Part shown: positions 44,191-57,149 of the stretch, piece by piece
Layout: the number at the start of each line of letters is the position of its first letter
Position numbering within the stretch: the first letter of the stretch is position 1
DNA from: Platanthera guangdongensis
Lineage: Eukaryota; Streptophyta; Magnoliopsida; Asparagales; Orchidaceae
Direction: 5' to 3'
Assembly (NCBI GenBank): GCA_039583875.1
Contig: CM077166.1
Span: 78,056,564-78,120,563, forward strand
Length of the DNA stretch: 64,000 nucleotides
Position numbers and translations under genes: made by a program
Notes under the pieces: model-generated
Told to the model about the DNA's origin: nothing
What the model saw: only the letters and a program-made list of their open reading frames with translations
Database searches by the model: none

Positions 44191-45983
44191 TGTTGGGTAC
44201 ATTGAAAATGTGTACCAGATTTGAAGAAGCCTCACCCTACTCAATGATATACATCAAGGTGTATTTGATGTGTTTTGAGTTTATTTGTGCAGGTTAAGTA
44301 ATTACAGGAAATGCAGAAAAATTTCTAAGTCCATGCGTCGACACCTGGAAAGGCAGTGTCGATACTTATGAAGACTTGTGTCGACACTGGAGAAAAGCTG
44401 TGTCGACACTTGGAGTAAATTGTGTCGACACCAGGAAAGGCAGAGTCGACACCAGAAGAAATGTGTCGACACATACAGGCAGTGTCGACACACTGTGAAG
44501 AATAGTTGACATAAATTGTGTCGGCACTTAGAGGCAATGTCGACACCTAGAGAAGCTTAGTCGACATCAAATGTGTCGACACCAGGAAGATGTGTCGATA
44601 CACAGAAGTATTTGTCAACATCAACTGTGTCGACACACAGGACTTGTGTCGACACATCAAGTTTCAACAAAGTTAAAGTAAAGAAGTACTTGTGTCGACA
44701 CAATGGAGATGTGTCGACACATAACAAGTTTCAGCAAAGTTAAAGTGAAGAAGTGTTTGTGTCGACACACTCAATCAGTGTCGGCACATTCTAAAGAAGT
44801 AGTGTCGAGAAGCTGTTACAACAACACAAGGTGTTGTGTCAACACCACCAAGGCTAGTGTCGACATTTAGTTCACTTGTGTCGACACTTGATCTAATTGT
44901 GTCGACGCATAATGAAGTTCAGTCTCGACACTTTCAGACAGAGACAGTGATTTCAAGAAGTGACTGGATGACTTGACAACTGCCATTTCCAACCGGTCAA
45001 CTACTACTGTCAGAACTGTCAGAAGGTTGTTAGAAACCGGATCAGCCGGTTACCATGGAGGAAGACTATAAAAAGACTTTCTCCTTCAACAGAAAGAGAT
45101 GATCAAAAAAATAATCATTCATTGAAGAATACAGATTCTGATCAATACAGTTAGAAGTAATTATATAGAAGATTTTCGACAAAAGATCTAGAAGAAGTTG
45201 GAGAGAGAGAGCTCCATCTAAGAAGAGCAGTTGCTGAACCAGGCTGCAAAGAAAGATTCAGATTGAGATCTGAATCTTAAGTCAGAAGCTTATTGAAGAT
45301 CAACTTCACAGAAGATTCAACCCTACTGAGTTCAGATTCAAGAAGCTTTAAAGAAAGCTAAGGGAGGTTAATCTCTGCCATCAAGTTCTTCCAAGAACAG
45401 TTCAAGAAGCCATCCATCCATTCTCTCTCTTTTAGGGTGGTGGTTATATACCTTGTTTAATCAAATTTCTATAAGATCTAATATAGATCTGAGCTGTAAG
45501 CCTATTTTATAAAGGCTGAGTGTAAGAGATATAGATCTCTGAGTGTAGATCTTGTTGAAGACTGAGTGGTAGGGCTTTGTGCCTGAGTTGTAGGAGATTG
45601 TGTTCTCTGAGTGTAGGCCTTGGTGAAGGATGAGGTAGGGCTGTTTGCCTGAGTTGTAGGAGTGGGGACACTCTGAGTTGTAGGAACCTGGTTTGGGTTC
45701 TGAGCTGCTGTAAGATCTGAGGATCTGAGATGAAGTGCAGAAGTTAAGCCTAATCTAGTACACTGCAAGATAAGCGAAGGGGGAAAGTGGATGTACCCAG
45801 ACCTTGGGGAACCACTATAAATACTGTGTGCACTATGTGAATGATTGTTTCTGTGATTGCGGTGCTGATAGCTGTAGAATTTGCAATTGTTGTTTAAATT
45901 TCAGAACAGATTGTCTGCCTTTAAAGCAAAAGAAAAATTACACCTATTCACCCCCTCTAGGTGTTTAAGCACTAATTCTTTTA
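44191..45983 (+). repeat. Outer Sirevirus 3' LTR
   Basis: 1,793 bp, paired with 23821-25617. GTGTCGACAC array 44330-44935, TATAAAAA 45067-45074. It ends TCTTTTA where the 5' LTR has TCTTTCA, then the ACACA duplication. Confidence 0.93.
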
Positions 45984-45988
45984 ACACA

Positions 45989-46627
45989 AAATCACTGAAA
46001 AATCACCTTTCAGCCATGACACGCCCCGTGACACGCCCGTATCACAGGGCGTGTACCTTAAGCGGTACATGAACCGACTCATTCTAGCTTATCCACAATA
46101 AGGTGACACGCCCATGTCATGCCCGTGTCAGCCTAGTCATGCCCATGACAAGGGGCGTGTAACCCACTTGAGACCTACTCGAGAGAAAACCAACTACTTG
46201 AGTACCCAGATAGGACAAGCCCGTATCACATAGATGACACGCTCGTGTCACCGGGATGACACGCCCATGTCATGCCCCTCTTACTCGAGTACTTTTCCAC
46301 CTACTCGAGAGAAAAGTTTCGTCCTCTCGACACAGCGGGACATGCCCTGTGACACGCCCGTGTCACCGGCCGTGTACCCCATACTCGACGATCGTCGAGC
46401 GCAGTTCGTCGACCAACACTCTGGTGTCGACCAAAGGAGGACACGCCCTAGGTCACGCCCCCTGACACGCCCGTGTCACGGGCGTGTACCACCCAAAAAT
46501 TCGTCGAATGAATTTTGTCGACCACGCGCCCATCTGCTCACCCCGAGAAGGACACGCCCTGGGACGCGCCCGTGTCCCAGGCCGTGTTACGTAATATTTT
46601 CCCGTTTCTCGAATTTGGGCTGTTACA
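45989..46627 (-). repeat. Tekay-like LTR copy B, LTR start, inverted
   Basis: On the minus strand starts TGTAACAGCCCAAATTCG at 46627, as copy A does at 13732. It is full of CACG-CC-CGTG and TACTCGAGTA words and continues at 23820 after the Sirevirus insertion. Near 46440-46500 it shows the site uninterrupted where copy A carries the Tat-like element. Confidence 0.87.
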
Positions 46628-47705
46628 ACCCTCCCCTCCTTCAAGAAATTTCGTCCACGAAATTGCACAGAATACATCAACCAAACTATTATGACAACAA
46701 ACTAATAGGTTACAATAACCTGTGTACTGTACAACCTCCATATGCCAAATAATCCACAGTTTCTGCTAGTGATCTCTAGCCACAAACATTCTATATACCC
46801 TCAAACAACATATACATCTATCATAATCGATCGATCACTGCACTGTCACCAAGTGTGCACCAACATTTCAACATGTCACATGACAGATAATATATATGCG
46901 CACAACCATCACATAAGTCATTGCCTTATATACAACATTATTCACATCACTAAAGGATACGAATCACTCCTTTCGCTCAGCCGCCTGAAACATTCGAGGT
47001 TTTATTTCACCAATTGCACTTTACGGCTCATCCAAGTTATGCCATCAAGGTTGCTTCTGGGGTGTAGATGACTCAGCCACTGCTTTACCCTTTTTGTCAT
47101 AAAACACACATGTCTTCTTTTCACTACCTGAAGGGGCACTCCAAACAATAGTTGGCTAAATGTCCTTGCTTGCCACAAGTAAAACATGTGCGTGTTTATA
47201 CACGTCATAGTACTAATTTTTTTTATCCTGCAACCGTTTCAAATCCTTTTCCAATGCACGGGCCGTATTTACAAACGTGTGAAACTCCATAAACCATTTC
47301 AACTACTCATCCGCTCCTTGCTCATTCACCATAACTTCAGCGCACTCCTTCCTTGCACCCGGCCGTACTGGCACCCCTTCCGGCCTTGCCTGCCCAATAG
47401 GCTGTGCTTGTAACACCGCTAGCACCATCTCCGTCACCATCCGTATAGTCTCCGCCGAAGGAGGCGTCGACGCTTCAACGGGTGCTGCACTCTCATCAGA
47501 CCGCTAAGGCTCAGACTGCCCAGCACCACTTCTCGCCACCTAGCAAGGTACAAAACACCATGAAAACATCCATGCCATAACTGTAATTATACATTGACTA
47601 CACACGCACGCACTTCATGTGCATGGAATACATTCCTAGTGGACATTTGTTAGTTCAATTATGTTCTTCCTCCCAAACAATCTCAACTTGGCTCTAATAC
47701 AACTT
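46628..47705 (-). pseudogene. Interior of Tekay-like element M: gag remnant only
   Basis: Only 1.08 kb lies between the two LTR parts. On the minus strand next to the 5' LTR end is TATTAGAGCCAAGTTG, a worn tRNA-Met-type primer site (about 47690-47705). A gag remnant follows with Glu/Pro-rich text and one zinc knuckle (CFTCGKQGHLANYC, about 47190-47149) after a stop. No protease, RT or integrase is seen. Next to the 3' LTR is TTTCGTGGACGAAATTTC then GGAGGGGAGGGTTG (46628-46650), the polypurine tract typical of Tekay/Del elements. It is either an extreme deletion product or a gag-only element. Confidence 0.7.
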
Positions 47706-48307
47706 TGTAATGCCCCCACTCATCACATGGCATATAACGGTGGTTCCGGCCGGGGCCCAATGCCATATGTCACAGACAAGCGGCAGAATTACTTGTGGAA
47801 ATCAAAATCTACTCGCATCTTAACTCAATCCATTCTAGCGCAGTATTTTACGTTAACATGAACTCAACTCAGAGAATGTCCACTACTATATAAACTTCAC
47901 ATTTATATATCCAAACCAGGAATGTATACAACTCACACACACTGGCCTTAAGGCCTTACAAGTTTCTCTTTACACAAATACATTTTCGTACATCGGCACG
48001 CAGGCCGACCACACATGAAATCCAACCACGTTTCTTCGCACGACCTTCGTGGGCCTTTAACAGCAATCCTTCCATTCCACTCGAGCAATTCAAGCAGCAA
48101 CACCTGCAATTAGCCATCCAATCCAAATAGAAACAAAGTAACGGTCAGCATTAGCTGACCCATTATAACGACACTACCCCTTACCCGGGGCAGTGGTTCC
48201 TTCCCAGTCTGCATTGTCATATCATAATCTTTGTCCATCCAATCTACCAATCACAATCATATCACAAACGCCGGTATCCACCAGACGCCTCGTGCACTCA
48301 GGGCACC
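47706..48307 (-). repeat. Tekay-like M 5' LTR, 3' part only
   Basis: The minus strand runs to a GGGGGCATTACA end at 47706. It forms the left arm of a 602 bp inverted repeat with 48490-49091. It breaks off at GGTGCC (48307), where the plus-strand LTR end begins. Confidence 0.85.
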
Positions 48308-49091
48308 ACACTGCATGGTGTGGGTCGATCTGCTCTGGTTGTTTGTGAATGCTGCGAGGTAGTACCTCTGAGTGGTATGGACGGGATGTCGCCAATAGTG
48401 AGATTGATGGACTAGGCTTGAACCGCCCAACAAACATATGAAGAGCCTCGATCGGCGGTGTATGACTAGTATATCCGGTACACCAATAAGGTGCCCTGAG
48501 TGCACGAGGCGTCTGGTGGATACCGCCATTTATGATATGATTGTGATTGGTAGATTAGATGGATAAAGATTATGATATGATAATGCAAACAGGGAAGGAA
48601 CCACTGCCCCGGGTAATGGGTAGGGTCATTATAATGGGTCAGCTAATGCTGACCGTTACTTTGTTTCTGTTTGGATTGGATGGCTAATTGCAGGTGTTGC
48701 TGCTTGAATTGCTTGAGCGAAATGGAAGGATTGCTGTTAAAGGCCCTCGAAGGCCGTGCGAAGAAACGTGGTTGGATTTCATGTGTGGCCGGCCTGCGTA
48801 CCGATGTACGAAAATGTATTTGTGTAAAGAGAAACCTGTAAGGCCTTAAGGCCAGTGTGTGTGAGTTGTATACATTCCTGGTTTGGATATATAAATGTGA
48901 AGTTTATATAGTAGTGGACATTCTCTGAGTTGAGTTCATGTTAACGTAAATTGCTGCGCTAGAATTGATTGAGTTAGGATGCAAGTAGATTTTGATTTCC
49001 ACAAGTAATTCCGCCATTTGTCTATGACATATGGCGTGGGGCCCCGGCCAGACCCACCGTTATATGCCATGCGACGAGTGGGGGCGTTACA
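48308..49091 (+). repeat. Tekay-like LTR copy A, part 3 (LTR end)
   Basis: Plus-strand end of the LTR that starts at 13732, finishing GGGGGCGTTACA at 49091. The first 182 bp (48308-48489) are the spacer of the inverted repeat and match the inverted copy at 22320-22575. After 49091 the C1 copia reading frame resumes. Flanks TATCG (13727-13731) and CATCC (49092-49096) are a weak match for a worn five-base duplication. Confidence 0.8.
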
Positions 49092-50125
49092 CATCCCTCC
49101 CAGAATACTTCTAAGCTAAGGCAGTTAACACTGCATGCTATGTCCTTAATAGGGCTTCTATCACCAAGAGCCATAAGAAGACTCCCTATGAGATCTTGTA
49201 GGGCAGAAAACCAAACCTGAGCTATTTCAGGATCTTTGGTAAGTCCATTTAACTAAGTTTGCTGCCAAGTCCCATAAAGGGATCTTTGTTGGCTACATCA
49301 CTCATAGTAAGAGATATATAATCTACAACTTAACTACCCAAGTTGTAAAAGAGTCAATGCATGTTGTTTTTGATGAATCCGACATGGTTAACTGTGATCT
49401 ACCAAGCTCCTCCTCTTATACTATTGCAGGTACAGAGCAAATGATGGACAAGCTGACCATCAAGGAAGCTACCCCCACAGTCCAAGATAATGATGATGGA
49501 ATGCTTATTCCAAGAGAAGGGGTAAACATACCTGAAGAAATTGAAGACCAGCTAGCTGAAAACCCTGAAGATCAGCAATCTGCAGCTAGATTGCCTCCAG
49601 CTACCAGGCATCTAAGGGACCATCCAACATACCAAATCATTGGTGATGAAAATCATGGAGTCCAGACCAGAAGCAGGAGCTTGAATACAACTCTATACTC
49701 AAGCTTCCTATCTCAAGATGTGCCAAAGAAGCTTGAAGAAGTTATCAAGGACCAGTTCTGGATTGGAGCAATACAAGAAGAACTCGACCAATTTAAGAGA
49801 TGTAAGGTCTGGAAGTTGGTCCCCAGACCTCAAGGACAAAATGTCATAGGGACTAAGTGGATCTACAGAAACAAGTTGGATCAAGATGACATTATTGTTA
49901 AGAATAAGGCTAGGCTGGTGGCTAAACGTTATAGACAAGAGGAGGGCATAAAATTTGACAAGACCTTTGCCCCAATAGCCATTTTGGAAGCCATAAAGAT
50001 TTTCCTTACATTTGCTGCTTATTAGGGATTCAGAGTCTACCAAATGGATGTCAAGTCAGCATTCCTGAATGGGGACCTAAAAAAGGAAGTATATGTGGAT
50101 TAACCGCTAGGTTTTGTAGATCCCA
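49092..50125 (+). pseudogene. C1 copia, right half: integrase end and RT start
   Basis: Continues C1 from 13731 without loss of a codon (…LLSELS, then LPEYF, stop, AKAVNTACYVLNRASITKSHKKTPYEI). Then YFRIFG, a small deletion near 49240, [13 protein letters not shown] and an open frame (49357-50025) with the acidic linker, [56 protein letters not shown] and [10 protein letters not shown] stop near 50025, then [19 protein letters not shown] (first RT Asp), and the frame is cut at 50125 by a second Tekay-like LTR. YVDD and RNase H are absent from the window. Confidence 0.88.
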
Positions 50126-51811
50126 TGTAACAACCCAATTTTTCAGCAGGCAATATTTGGGTGACACGGCCTGGGACACGAGCGTGTCCCAGGGCGTATC
50201 CTGCTTGGGTGGGGAGCTGTCGCGAGTTCGATGAAAAAGACGTTCGACGAAGTGTTCGGGAGGAACACGCCCCTTGTCACGAGCGTGACCTAAGGCGTGA
50301 CCTCCCCTATCGACACTCGAGTTCTTTGGTCTACGAACTGCACTCGACGTTCGTCAAGCATGGGGTACACGGCCTGTGACATGGGCGTGTCACAGGGCGA
50401 GTTCCGCTGTGTCGAGTGGTCGACACTTTTCTCTCGAGTTTGTGGAAAAGTACTCTAGTATAGGGGGTGACACAGGTGTGTCATCCCTGTGACACAGGCC
50501 TGTCCGATACGAGTACTCGAGTAGTTGGTTTTCTCTCGAGTAAGTCCTCTCGAGTAGATCTCGAGTGGGTGACATGCCCCCTGTCACAGGCATGTCGGTC
50601 ATCTGATACGAGCGTGTCATAGATAACTACTCGAGTAGTCCTCTCGAGTAGGTCGTGAAGATGACTCGAGTGAGTTACACGCCCTATGTCACGGGCGTGA
50701 CCTGGCCGTCACGGGCGTGTACCATGGGCATGACCTATTTCGGGATAAGGCGGTTGATAAGTCAGTTTGTGCACCGCTTAGTGTGACACAGCCTGTGACA
50801 CAGGCGTGTCACAGGCCGTGTCAGACCCGAAAAATGATTTTACGGGTTTTCGTGGCCGTCTATTCTTCTTCAGCTGGGATCTACAGCTGAGATCCCTCCC
50901 TGCTTCCTTAAGGCCGAGAGTTGAGAAAGAAGTCTCATTTTTATTTTGCCTTCATCTTTCTAAACTTCTAGAGAGAGAAAGGGAAATGAAGAAGGAGGAA
51001 GAAGAAGAGGGGCTGATCTCTGGTGGAGCTTGAGAGTGTCAAGCTGAGATTCGAGGCCATCGTTGCGGAGGAAAAGCTTTTGCGGTTCCTTCTAGCCAGC
51101 TAGGAGTTCATGGCACCAAAACTGTCTTCAAGGGTAATGACCTTTCTTCTTAGCCATGTGAAGGCTTTCTTTTTAGCATATGTATGATTCCCCCACCAAA
51201 GGGTGGCTGATGTTGGGAGTCTTTTGGGTTGATTCATGGAATCCCTTTTTGTTGGCATATAGATCCGAAAATGAAGTACGGAATAGGCATGCTGTGTGAA
51301 GCCCATGTGGACAGGTTGGTCTGGATTGGTGATGTTGCATATGAACTGAAGAAGACTCCGTGATAAAAGCATAGTTTAGGAGTCGACGGGTTGGACCTGT
51401 AAAAGGAAGTAGCAGGAAGTACTGGAGTGGTAGTCTAGGAAAATACCTGTAGAATGCTTGTGCTGCTTGTGCTGATGGGTTTGACCTGTGAAATGAAGTA
51501 GCAGTAAGTATTGGATTGGAATTCCAGGAAATACCCTTTTGTAATGCTTAATGTTCATAGGGAGTCCACCTGTGAAGAGAGTAATAGGAAGTACTGGCAT
51601 GGTAGCCAGGAAATACCCCTGACATTTGTGCTATTTGCGGTGTCCACCTGCGAAGAGAGTAGTAGGAAGTACTGGTGTGCCCAGGAAAGACCTGATAATG
51701 TTGTGAGATGAATGGGTGTAAGAGTTATGTCCAGGCTTGAATGACAGAACAGGATCGGTGAGACCTACCCGTGCCTTTATTTAGCTGCGAGTACGCCGTA
51801 CTCGGTGATGG
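50126..51811 (+). repeat. Tekay-like LTR copy C, cut by Athila #2
   Basis: Starts TGTAACAACCCAATTTTTC. Arrays of CACG-GG-CGTG and ACTCGAGT words lie at 50160-50830, then a GAGA-rich leader (50960-51010) and GGTAATGACC near 51133, as in copies A and B. At about 51380-51680 short repeats of GAAGTAGCAGGAAGTACTGG type occur. It ends where the Athila #2 LTR starts and is not resumed in the window. Confidence 0.82.
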
Positions 51812-52779
51812 TGATTGGCCCGCGAACAGACTCTTACTGTGGTTGGTTCGGTGAGTCGATCGCCGCGGGCTTGCTAGATGAGGCAAGTTCACCTATCGCA
51901 AGTAGTACTCGATATTTGGGAGAATACCGAGGTCGTATTATTCCCGGGAACGGGTTGATTACCCCTACTCCTCCGAAAACACTATTATTTTACCAAAATA
52001 GAAGTTGAGGGTTTTAAGTAAAATAGGAACGAAAATAGATTTTAAGAAAATAGTCGATGAAGAGATAACTCCCGGTATCAAATTGTGTTAGGATTAAAAA
52101 TAGATTTGAATAACTAGATATCTAAAGTTTCAATTTAATTAATGCGGAAACTTGGCCGTGGAGGTTCAAAACAATGAGCTCACCTATCTCTAGGAATATC
52201 GCTCACCTAGACATTAAGGCTATTCGACCGGCCTCTCGTCCGACGAAGGATTCCCCTTAATGCCTATAGTACGCTAAGAACCCCGCTATTGGGTGGGGAA
52301 CCCAATCCGGTAGAGTTAGCGCACCTCCTCTCTCGAGGGTTAGTGCGGAACTCTATCTACCCAGGGGTGATCTGTCCATATGCACGGCCTCTCGGCTAGC
52401 TAGCGTATGGATAACGGAAATAGAGCCCACACATCGATATGTGGGTCTACGCGTCGTTAACCCGGGGTAGACCTTAAGTTTTTAATTAAATTAAAAAATT
52501 AGACATTTGGTTATTTAAAACATTTTAGATCCCAAAGCTCTGCGATACCGTGGGCTAAAAGCAATTAGCTACTCATCGGAATGAGGATAGCTTATATGTT
52601 TGGTTGTGCGAGCGTCCTAAACTATTCGCTGAAAGGTTATAAAGAAAATAAGAAGAAAAGTAAAATATCATAACATTAGAAAAGTTATGACAAATAAACA
52701 CACCCGCACTCATTCAAACATATAACAAGAGACAAAAATAAAACTAAGTTACACATAAGAGAAAATTGCATAATTGACA

Positions 52780-53420
52780 ATTGCAGGTCCCACTCAAACG
52801 AGTGGGGGCGGGAAATAAAAGCTGAAAAGTGCATAATTGAAATTTGCAGGTCCCACTCAAACGAGTGGGGGCGGAAAATTAAAGCTGAAAATTGCAAGTT
52901 CTACTCAAACGAGTAGGACTGAAATGAAAGCGAGTTCTACTCAAACGAGTAGGAGAAAATAAATGCGATTACATGGCTTTCTTAAATATTTACATCAAAA
53001 TAAAGTCCGACCATTTAACTCCTAGCGAGTAGGCAGAAAATCAAATCCAGCCATTTAACTCAAGTGAGTAGGCGAAAAAATAAAGAATGAAAATTACAAG
53101 TCCTACTCAAACGAGTAGGACTGAAAATACAGACCAGCCATTTAACTCAAATGAGTAGGCGGAAAAATAAAAACGACACACGCACTCTACTTGAATAAAA
53201 TCCAGCCAATTAACTCAAATGAGTAGGCAGAAAAATAAAAACAACACACGCACTCTACTTGAATAAAATCCAGCCAATTAACTCAAATGAGTAGGCGGAA
53301 AAATAAAAACAACACACGCACTTTACTTGAATATAATCCAGCCAATTAACTCAAATGAGTAGGCGGAAAAATAAAAACAACACACGCACTCTACTTGAAA
53401 GTAACTACTCACTCACTCTA
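52780..53420. repeat. ACTC-AAAC-GAGT hairpin array and 63 bp tandem repeats
   Basis: Hairpins such as CCCACTC/GAGTGGG (52789-52806) and TCCTACTC/GAGTAGGA (53101-53120), with compensatory differences between copies. From about 53130 a unit of about 63 bp (CCAGCCAATTAACTC, ATGAGTAGGCGG, ACACACGCACTCTACTTGAATAAA) repeats in tandem. The same kind of array begins again at about 63670 in the other LTR. Confidence 0.85.
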
Positions 53421-53427
53421 CTTGAAT

Positions 53428-53598
<171 letters not shown>

Positions 53599-54519
53599 TG
53601 AATTAACTAAGACGAGAAAGATTATCTCATACACTCACGCACTCGAACGAGAAATAAGAAAAACAAAGTTATCAAAAAATTAAAATGACTGCATTTCTAC
53701 CGCTGGAATGCAGTAGAAATGCATAAAAAGGCAAAATAAAAATTGTTTGAGCAAAAAGTTTTCAAATTAAAGTGAGAAAGGCAGGTGCCCGAAAAATTAA
53801 AACGTTTACATTTTTACCGTTAGATTTTGATAGAAATGCTTAAAAAGTGAAAATTTAAATTATTCGAGCGAAAATATTTTTTGTAATTACTTAAAATAAA
53901 AGTTGATGAAAAATAAAAATAACAATTTATACATTCCTATAGCATGATAAAATGGTTTAAAAAGTGGGAGTAAGCTAAAAAGAAGCAATAGTTTTATAGT
54001 TAAAACAAAGTAAAAGCTAAGTTAAGAGGAATGAAAACTACCTTTTTTAATGTTTTACAAGTTCATAAGAACGCATTTTGAAGCATGAAAATCCTAAGTC
54101 TAACTAATTTTTAAGAGTTTGAGAATAAAATCGGCCATAATAACGGCTATAAATTTTGTTATAATTGAAAGGAAAACAAGAACATTTTCGTTTTAAAACA
54201 TAATTTTTGCAATTTTAAGCTTATACACACATACACACGCATTATGTAAATGAAAATGAAAGTATAAAAGATTGATGAAAAGGAGGACTTTAGAGAAAAT
54301 TCAGAGCATATAAGGATGAGAAAAATATCTATTTTATTAATAAAAGAAGTTGATTACAGGAGCTTAAACAAACTAACTTCAAAAGGGGGGGGGGGAAGAG
54401 AATCCTTACATAGCACTAAAGCAGCTCTAACGGCAGCCCTTATACATCAAAATGGTTCGGATTTTTGGAACCCTGAACTCATACATCAGCTGCCCTTAAA
54501 TAGGCAAAAATTTCCAAGT

Positions 54520-55075
54520 ACACGCCCTCCGACACGGGCGTGTCGGGGGGCGTGTCAGCACTATTTTACAGCGGAATTCGGCGATCTGACAGATTTGACG
54601 GCGATTTGACTATCCGGCCGAAAACGCGGCGGTCACGCCCCAGGTTACGGGCGTGACGGTGGGCGTGTCGTTTGACGCTTAAAGGCGTTGTTGACTTCGG
54701 GATTTGCCGGCGGCAGTTTGTCGGGCTGACGCGGGCGTGTCGAATCATTGAACACGGGCGTGTCCCTGTTGGCTTCAACGAACATTGAGTGCAAAACGGC
54801 GACCTGGCTGGCACGGTGCGTGTCGGGCTGACACGGGCGTGTCGCACATCGGACACGGGCATGTCCCTCTTGGGTCGACGAACGTCGAGTTGAAATCATC
54901 GAGCGGGATGGACACGGCTTGGTCACGCCCCGTGTCTGATTGATACGGGCGTGTCGAATCATTGAACACGAGCGTGTCAGGCTTTTCTCTTCAAAATTGG
55001 CTGCTTCTCGGGATTTTGAGCTATCACGCCCTGGTCACGGGCATGACCAATATGTCACGGGCGTGACATGACATT
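54520..55075 (-). promoter_or_regulatory. CACG-GG-CGTG array in Athila #2 3' LTR
   Basis: Repeated ACACGGGCGTGTC words. The clearest hairpin is at 54529-54546: CCGACACG / CGTGTCGG around GG. The TATA-like CCTATTTAAG (minus, 54495-54504) follows about 25 bp downstream. It shares the word class of Athila #1 and the Tekay-like LTRs. Confidence 0.75.
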
Positions 55076-55242
55076 TTTTTTTGCAGATTTTGATTTTTTC
55101 CTGAAAAATAAAATAATACAAGTTAGTATAATATTTACAAAAATAGGAGCATTTTATTGAATAAAAACAAGTAGAAATGACAAAAATTAATTAAAATGAC
55201 TTAAGTAATGTACATAAAAATAGGTATATTTACAATTCATCA

Positions 55243-57149
55243 AATACCCCCATACTTAAGCTTTTGCTATTCCAGAGCAAAAGTTTGAGATGAACTTATA
55301 AGGAATAGAAAAAACTCTAAGTTTAGCTACCGCTTAATCAATTATAAGAGAGATCTAAATAAATAAACGGGGTGTAAGAGTTAAGTCCTAAATGTATGAA
55401 GATGATTTAAATAGCGCAAAAGTTTTGGCCAAAAGACTTCTTGATATAATCAAATAGAAAGCAATAATTGTAATGATTAGATTAATAAGAATAGTTTGGA
55501 ATTATATGAACTTTTAGCCTATAGGAGTTTTACTGGAAATAATACAATTTACAAATTATGCTCTCAAAAAGATATTTGAATTAAATCTAGAATCGTGAAA
55601 TTAGCTAAGGGGGTTGATGTTGGTTTATAAAGAGGGTTTTGATTTTTGAGGCGAGGTAATTTTTTCTCGAACCTCCATGTTTTTTTTGGATTATTAGGAA
55701 AACGTAATCTTATTTCCCTAATATCGATTTTTTTCAACTTCATAATAAATTTTAACCCAATGTATATGTGTAGGAGTAATGAATTTTATCCTCTTACTTC
55801 ATAACATATAATCTTTTTAATCAATTGGGTGACTATGTTTACGGAACAAAATCTTATTCCCATTGACATAAGATCTTTTAAGGATAACAATTTTATCATG
55901 CCAAGTAGGTCATGATAAGGAAGATGAGAAAATAAAACTAGATTTTTTATTAAAAAATAATTTTGAGAGCAACCTTAATAAATTGTAAGTTCCAATTTTT
56001 CAGAAAGCTAAAAGTAAACATAATTGAATTCTATAATCGTTATTTTCTAACATAATACACGTGCTCCTATCAATGAAAAATTAGAAGTAGTGCCTAAAAT
56101 GAGTTCGTTATTTTTAACAAAACATAATAAATTCTTTAAAACTTAACCCCGAATATTTAAATTTTTCAATCAATAATTAACAAACGAATAACAAACAAAT
56201 AATTAATAAAATTCACATATAAATAAACTCAAAACAAAATTTTTGGATAGCAAGAAAATTAAGGATGGTATATTTGATTTATTTGTTTCAAAATATTTTT
56301 TGGTTTTTTAGAGTTTTTTTCATCATTTTTTTGTGTTTTTTATTTATTATCTCTTTTTTTTGTTTTTGTATTTTGGTTTTGTTTTACTCAAAACTTTTTT
56401 TTTGAATTTTTGTTTAGTTTTTCTTTTTTTTTTGAATTTTTTTTTTATTTTGAACTTATTATCTTTTTATTTTAGATTTTAGGTTTTGCGGAAAGTGCGA
56501 GAAAAGGAAACGATATTCACAAGAATGAGAGAGAAAAGAAAGGGGGAGAGAGAAGATTATTTACAAAAATATTTACACAGATTTGTACAAAATGAAACAA
56601 ATTTTTTTTTTTGAAATTTTGGTTTTCTAATTTTTTTTGAGTTTGTGTTTTATAATTTTTTTTGGTTTTGTTTTTTTGTTTTACAATTTTTTGGGATTTT
56701 TGGTTTAAAAAGACAGAGAAAAAAAACATTTTAAAGACAGAAAAAAAAATTAGGCCTTAAGTTTTTTGGATTTTTTATATATATATATATATTTTTTGGA
56801 AGTGCAGAAAATAGAAATACAGTGCAAAAAATAGAAGTGTGAAAAAGAAAGTAAGAAAATACCCCCATACTTAAGTCCAACATTGTCCCCAATGTTGTAA
56901 GGTAAGTATGCGGAACAAAACAGGGAAGAGAGTATATACAAAGAAAAGAAAGAGCGGGGGGGGGGGGGGGGTAGAAGCTTCCCTGATAGGAGGTGGGGAA
57001 GGCGCAGTTTAGGAACCCTGCATTAGGAAGAAAGATAGCAAAGAAAAAGGTAAAGAGATAGAGAAAAAGATAAACATGGGGTGCCTCCCAGGAGCGCTTT
57101 GTTTATAGTCGCGTAGCTTGACTATGTTGGCGGTTTATATATCTAGGAG
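55243..57149 (-). other. Athila #2 3' noncoding region, no 3' ORF
   Basis: 1.9 kb, AT-rich, with T runs at 56280-56480 and 56590-56720 and a G run near 56957-56972. A second polypurine-like site (ACCCCCATACTTAAG) lies near 56862 with ATTGTCCCCAATG after it, as near 4250 in Athila #1. No trace of the 3' ORF that Athila #1 has. The segment 57076-57110 (GGGGTGCCTCCCAGGAGCGC) matches 6527-6545 just after pol. Confidence 0.6.

Larger units (their letters stand above)
23821..45983 (+). mobile_element. Sirevirus-type Ty1/copia retrotransposon (outer), with nested insertions
   Basis: LTRs 23821-25617 and 44191-45983 (TGTTGGGTACATT...TCTTTCA/TTTTA) are flanked by perfect ACACA duplications (23816-23820 and 45984-45988). 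The uninterrupted host site is visible in copy A near 21945-21970. Without its two insertions (29437-37990, 38497-39621) it is about 12.5 kb: gag, protease, integrase, RT, RNase H, an internal promoter-like spacer, and a long 3' ORF. Sirevirus affinity comes from the tRNA-Met primer site, the long gag with two knuckles, the 3' ORF and repeated AGGGGGAG tracts. Every coding block carries stops. Confidence 0.93.

Noticed and set aside
47706..49091. Independent foldback transposon or MITE
   Set aside because: Arms are the ends of a Tekay-like LTR adjoining that element's primer site on one side, so inverted LTRs explain it better.
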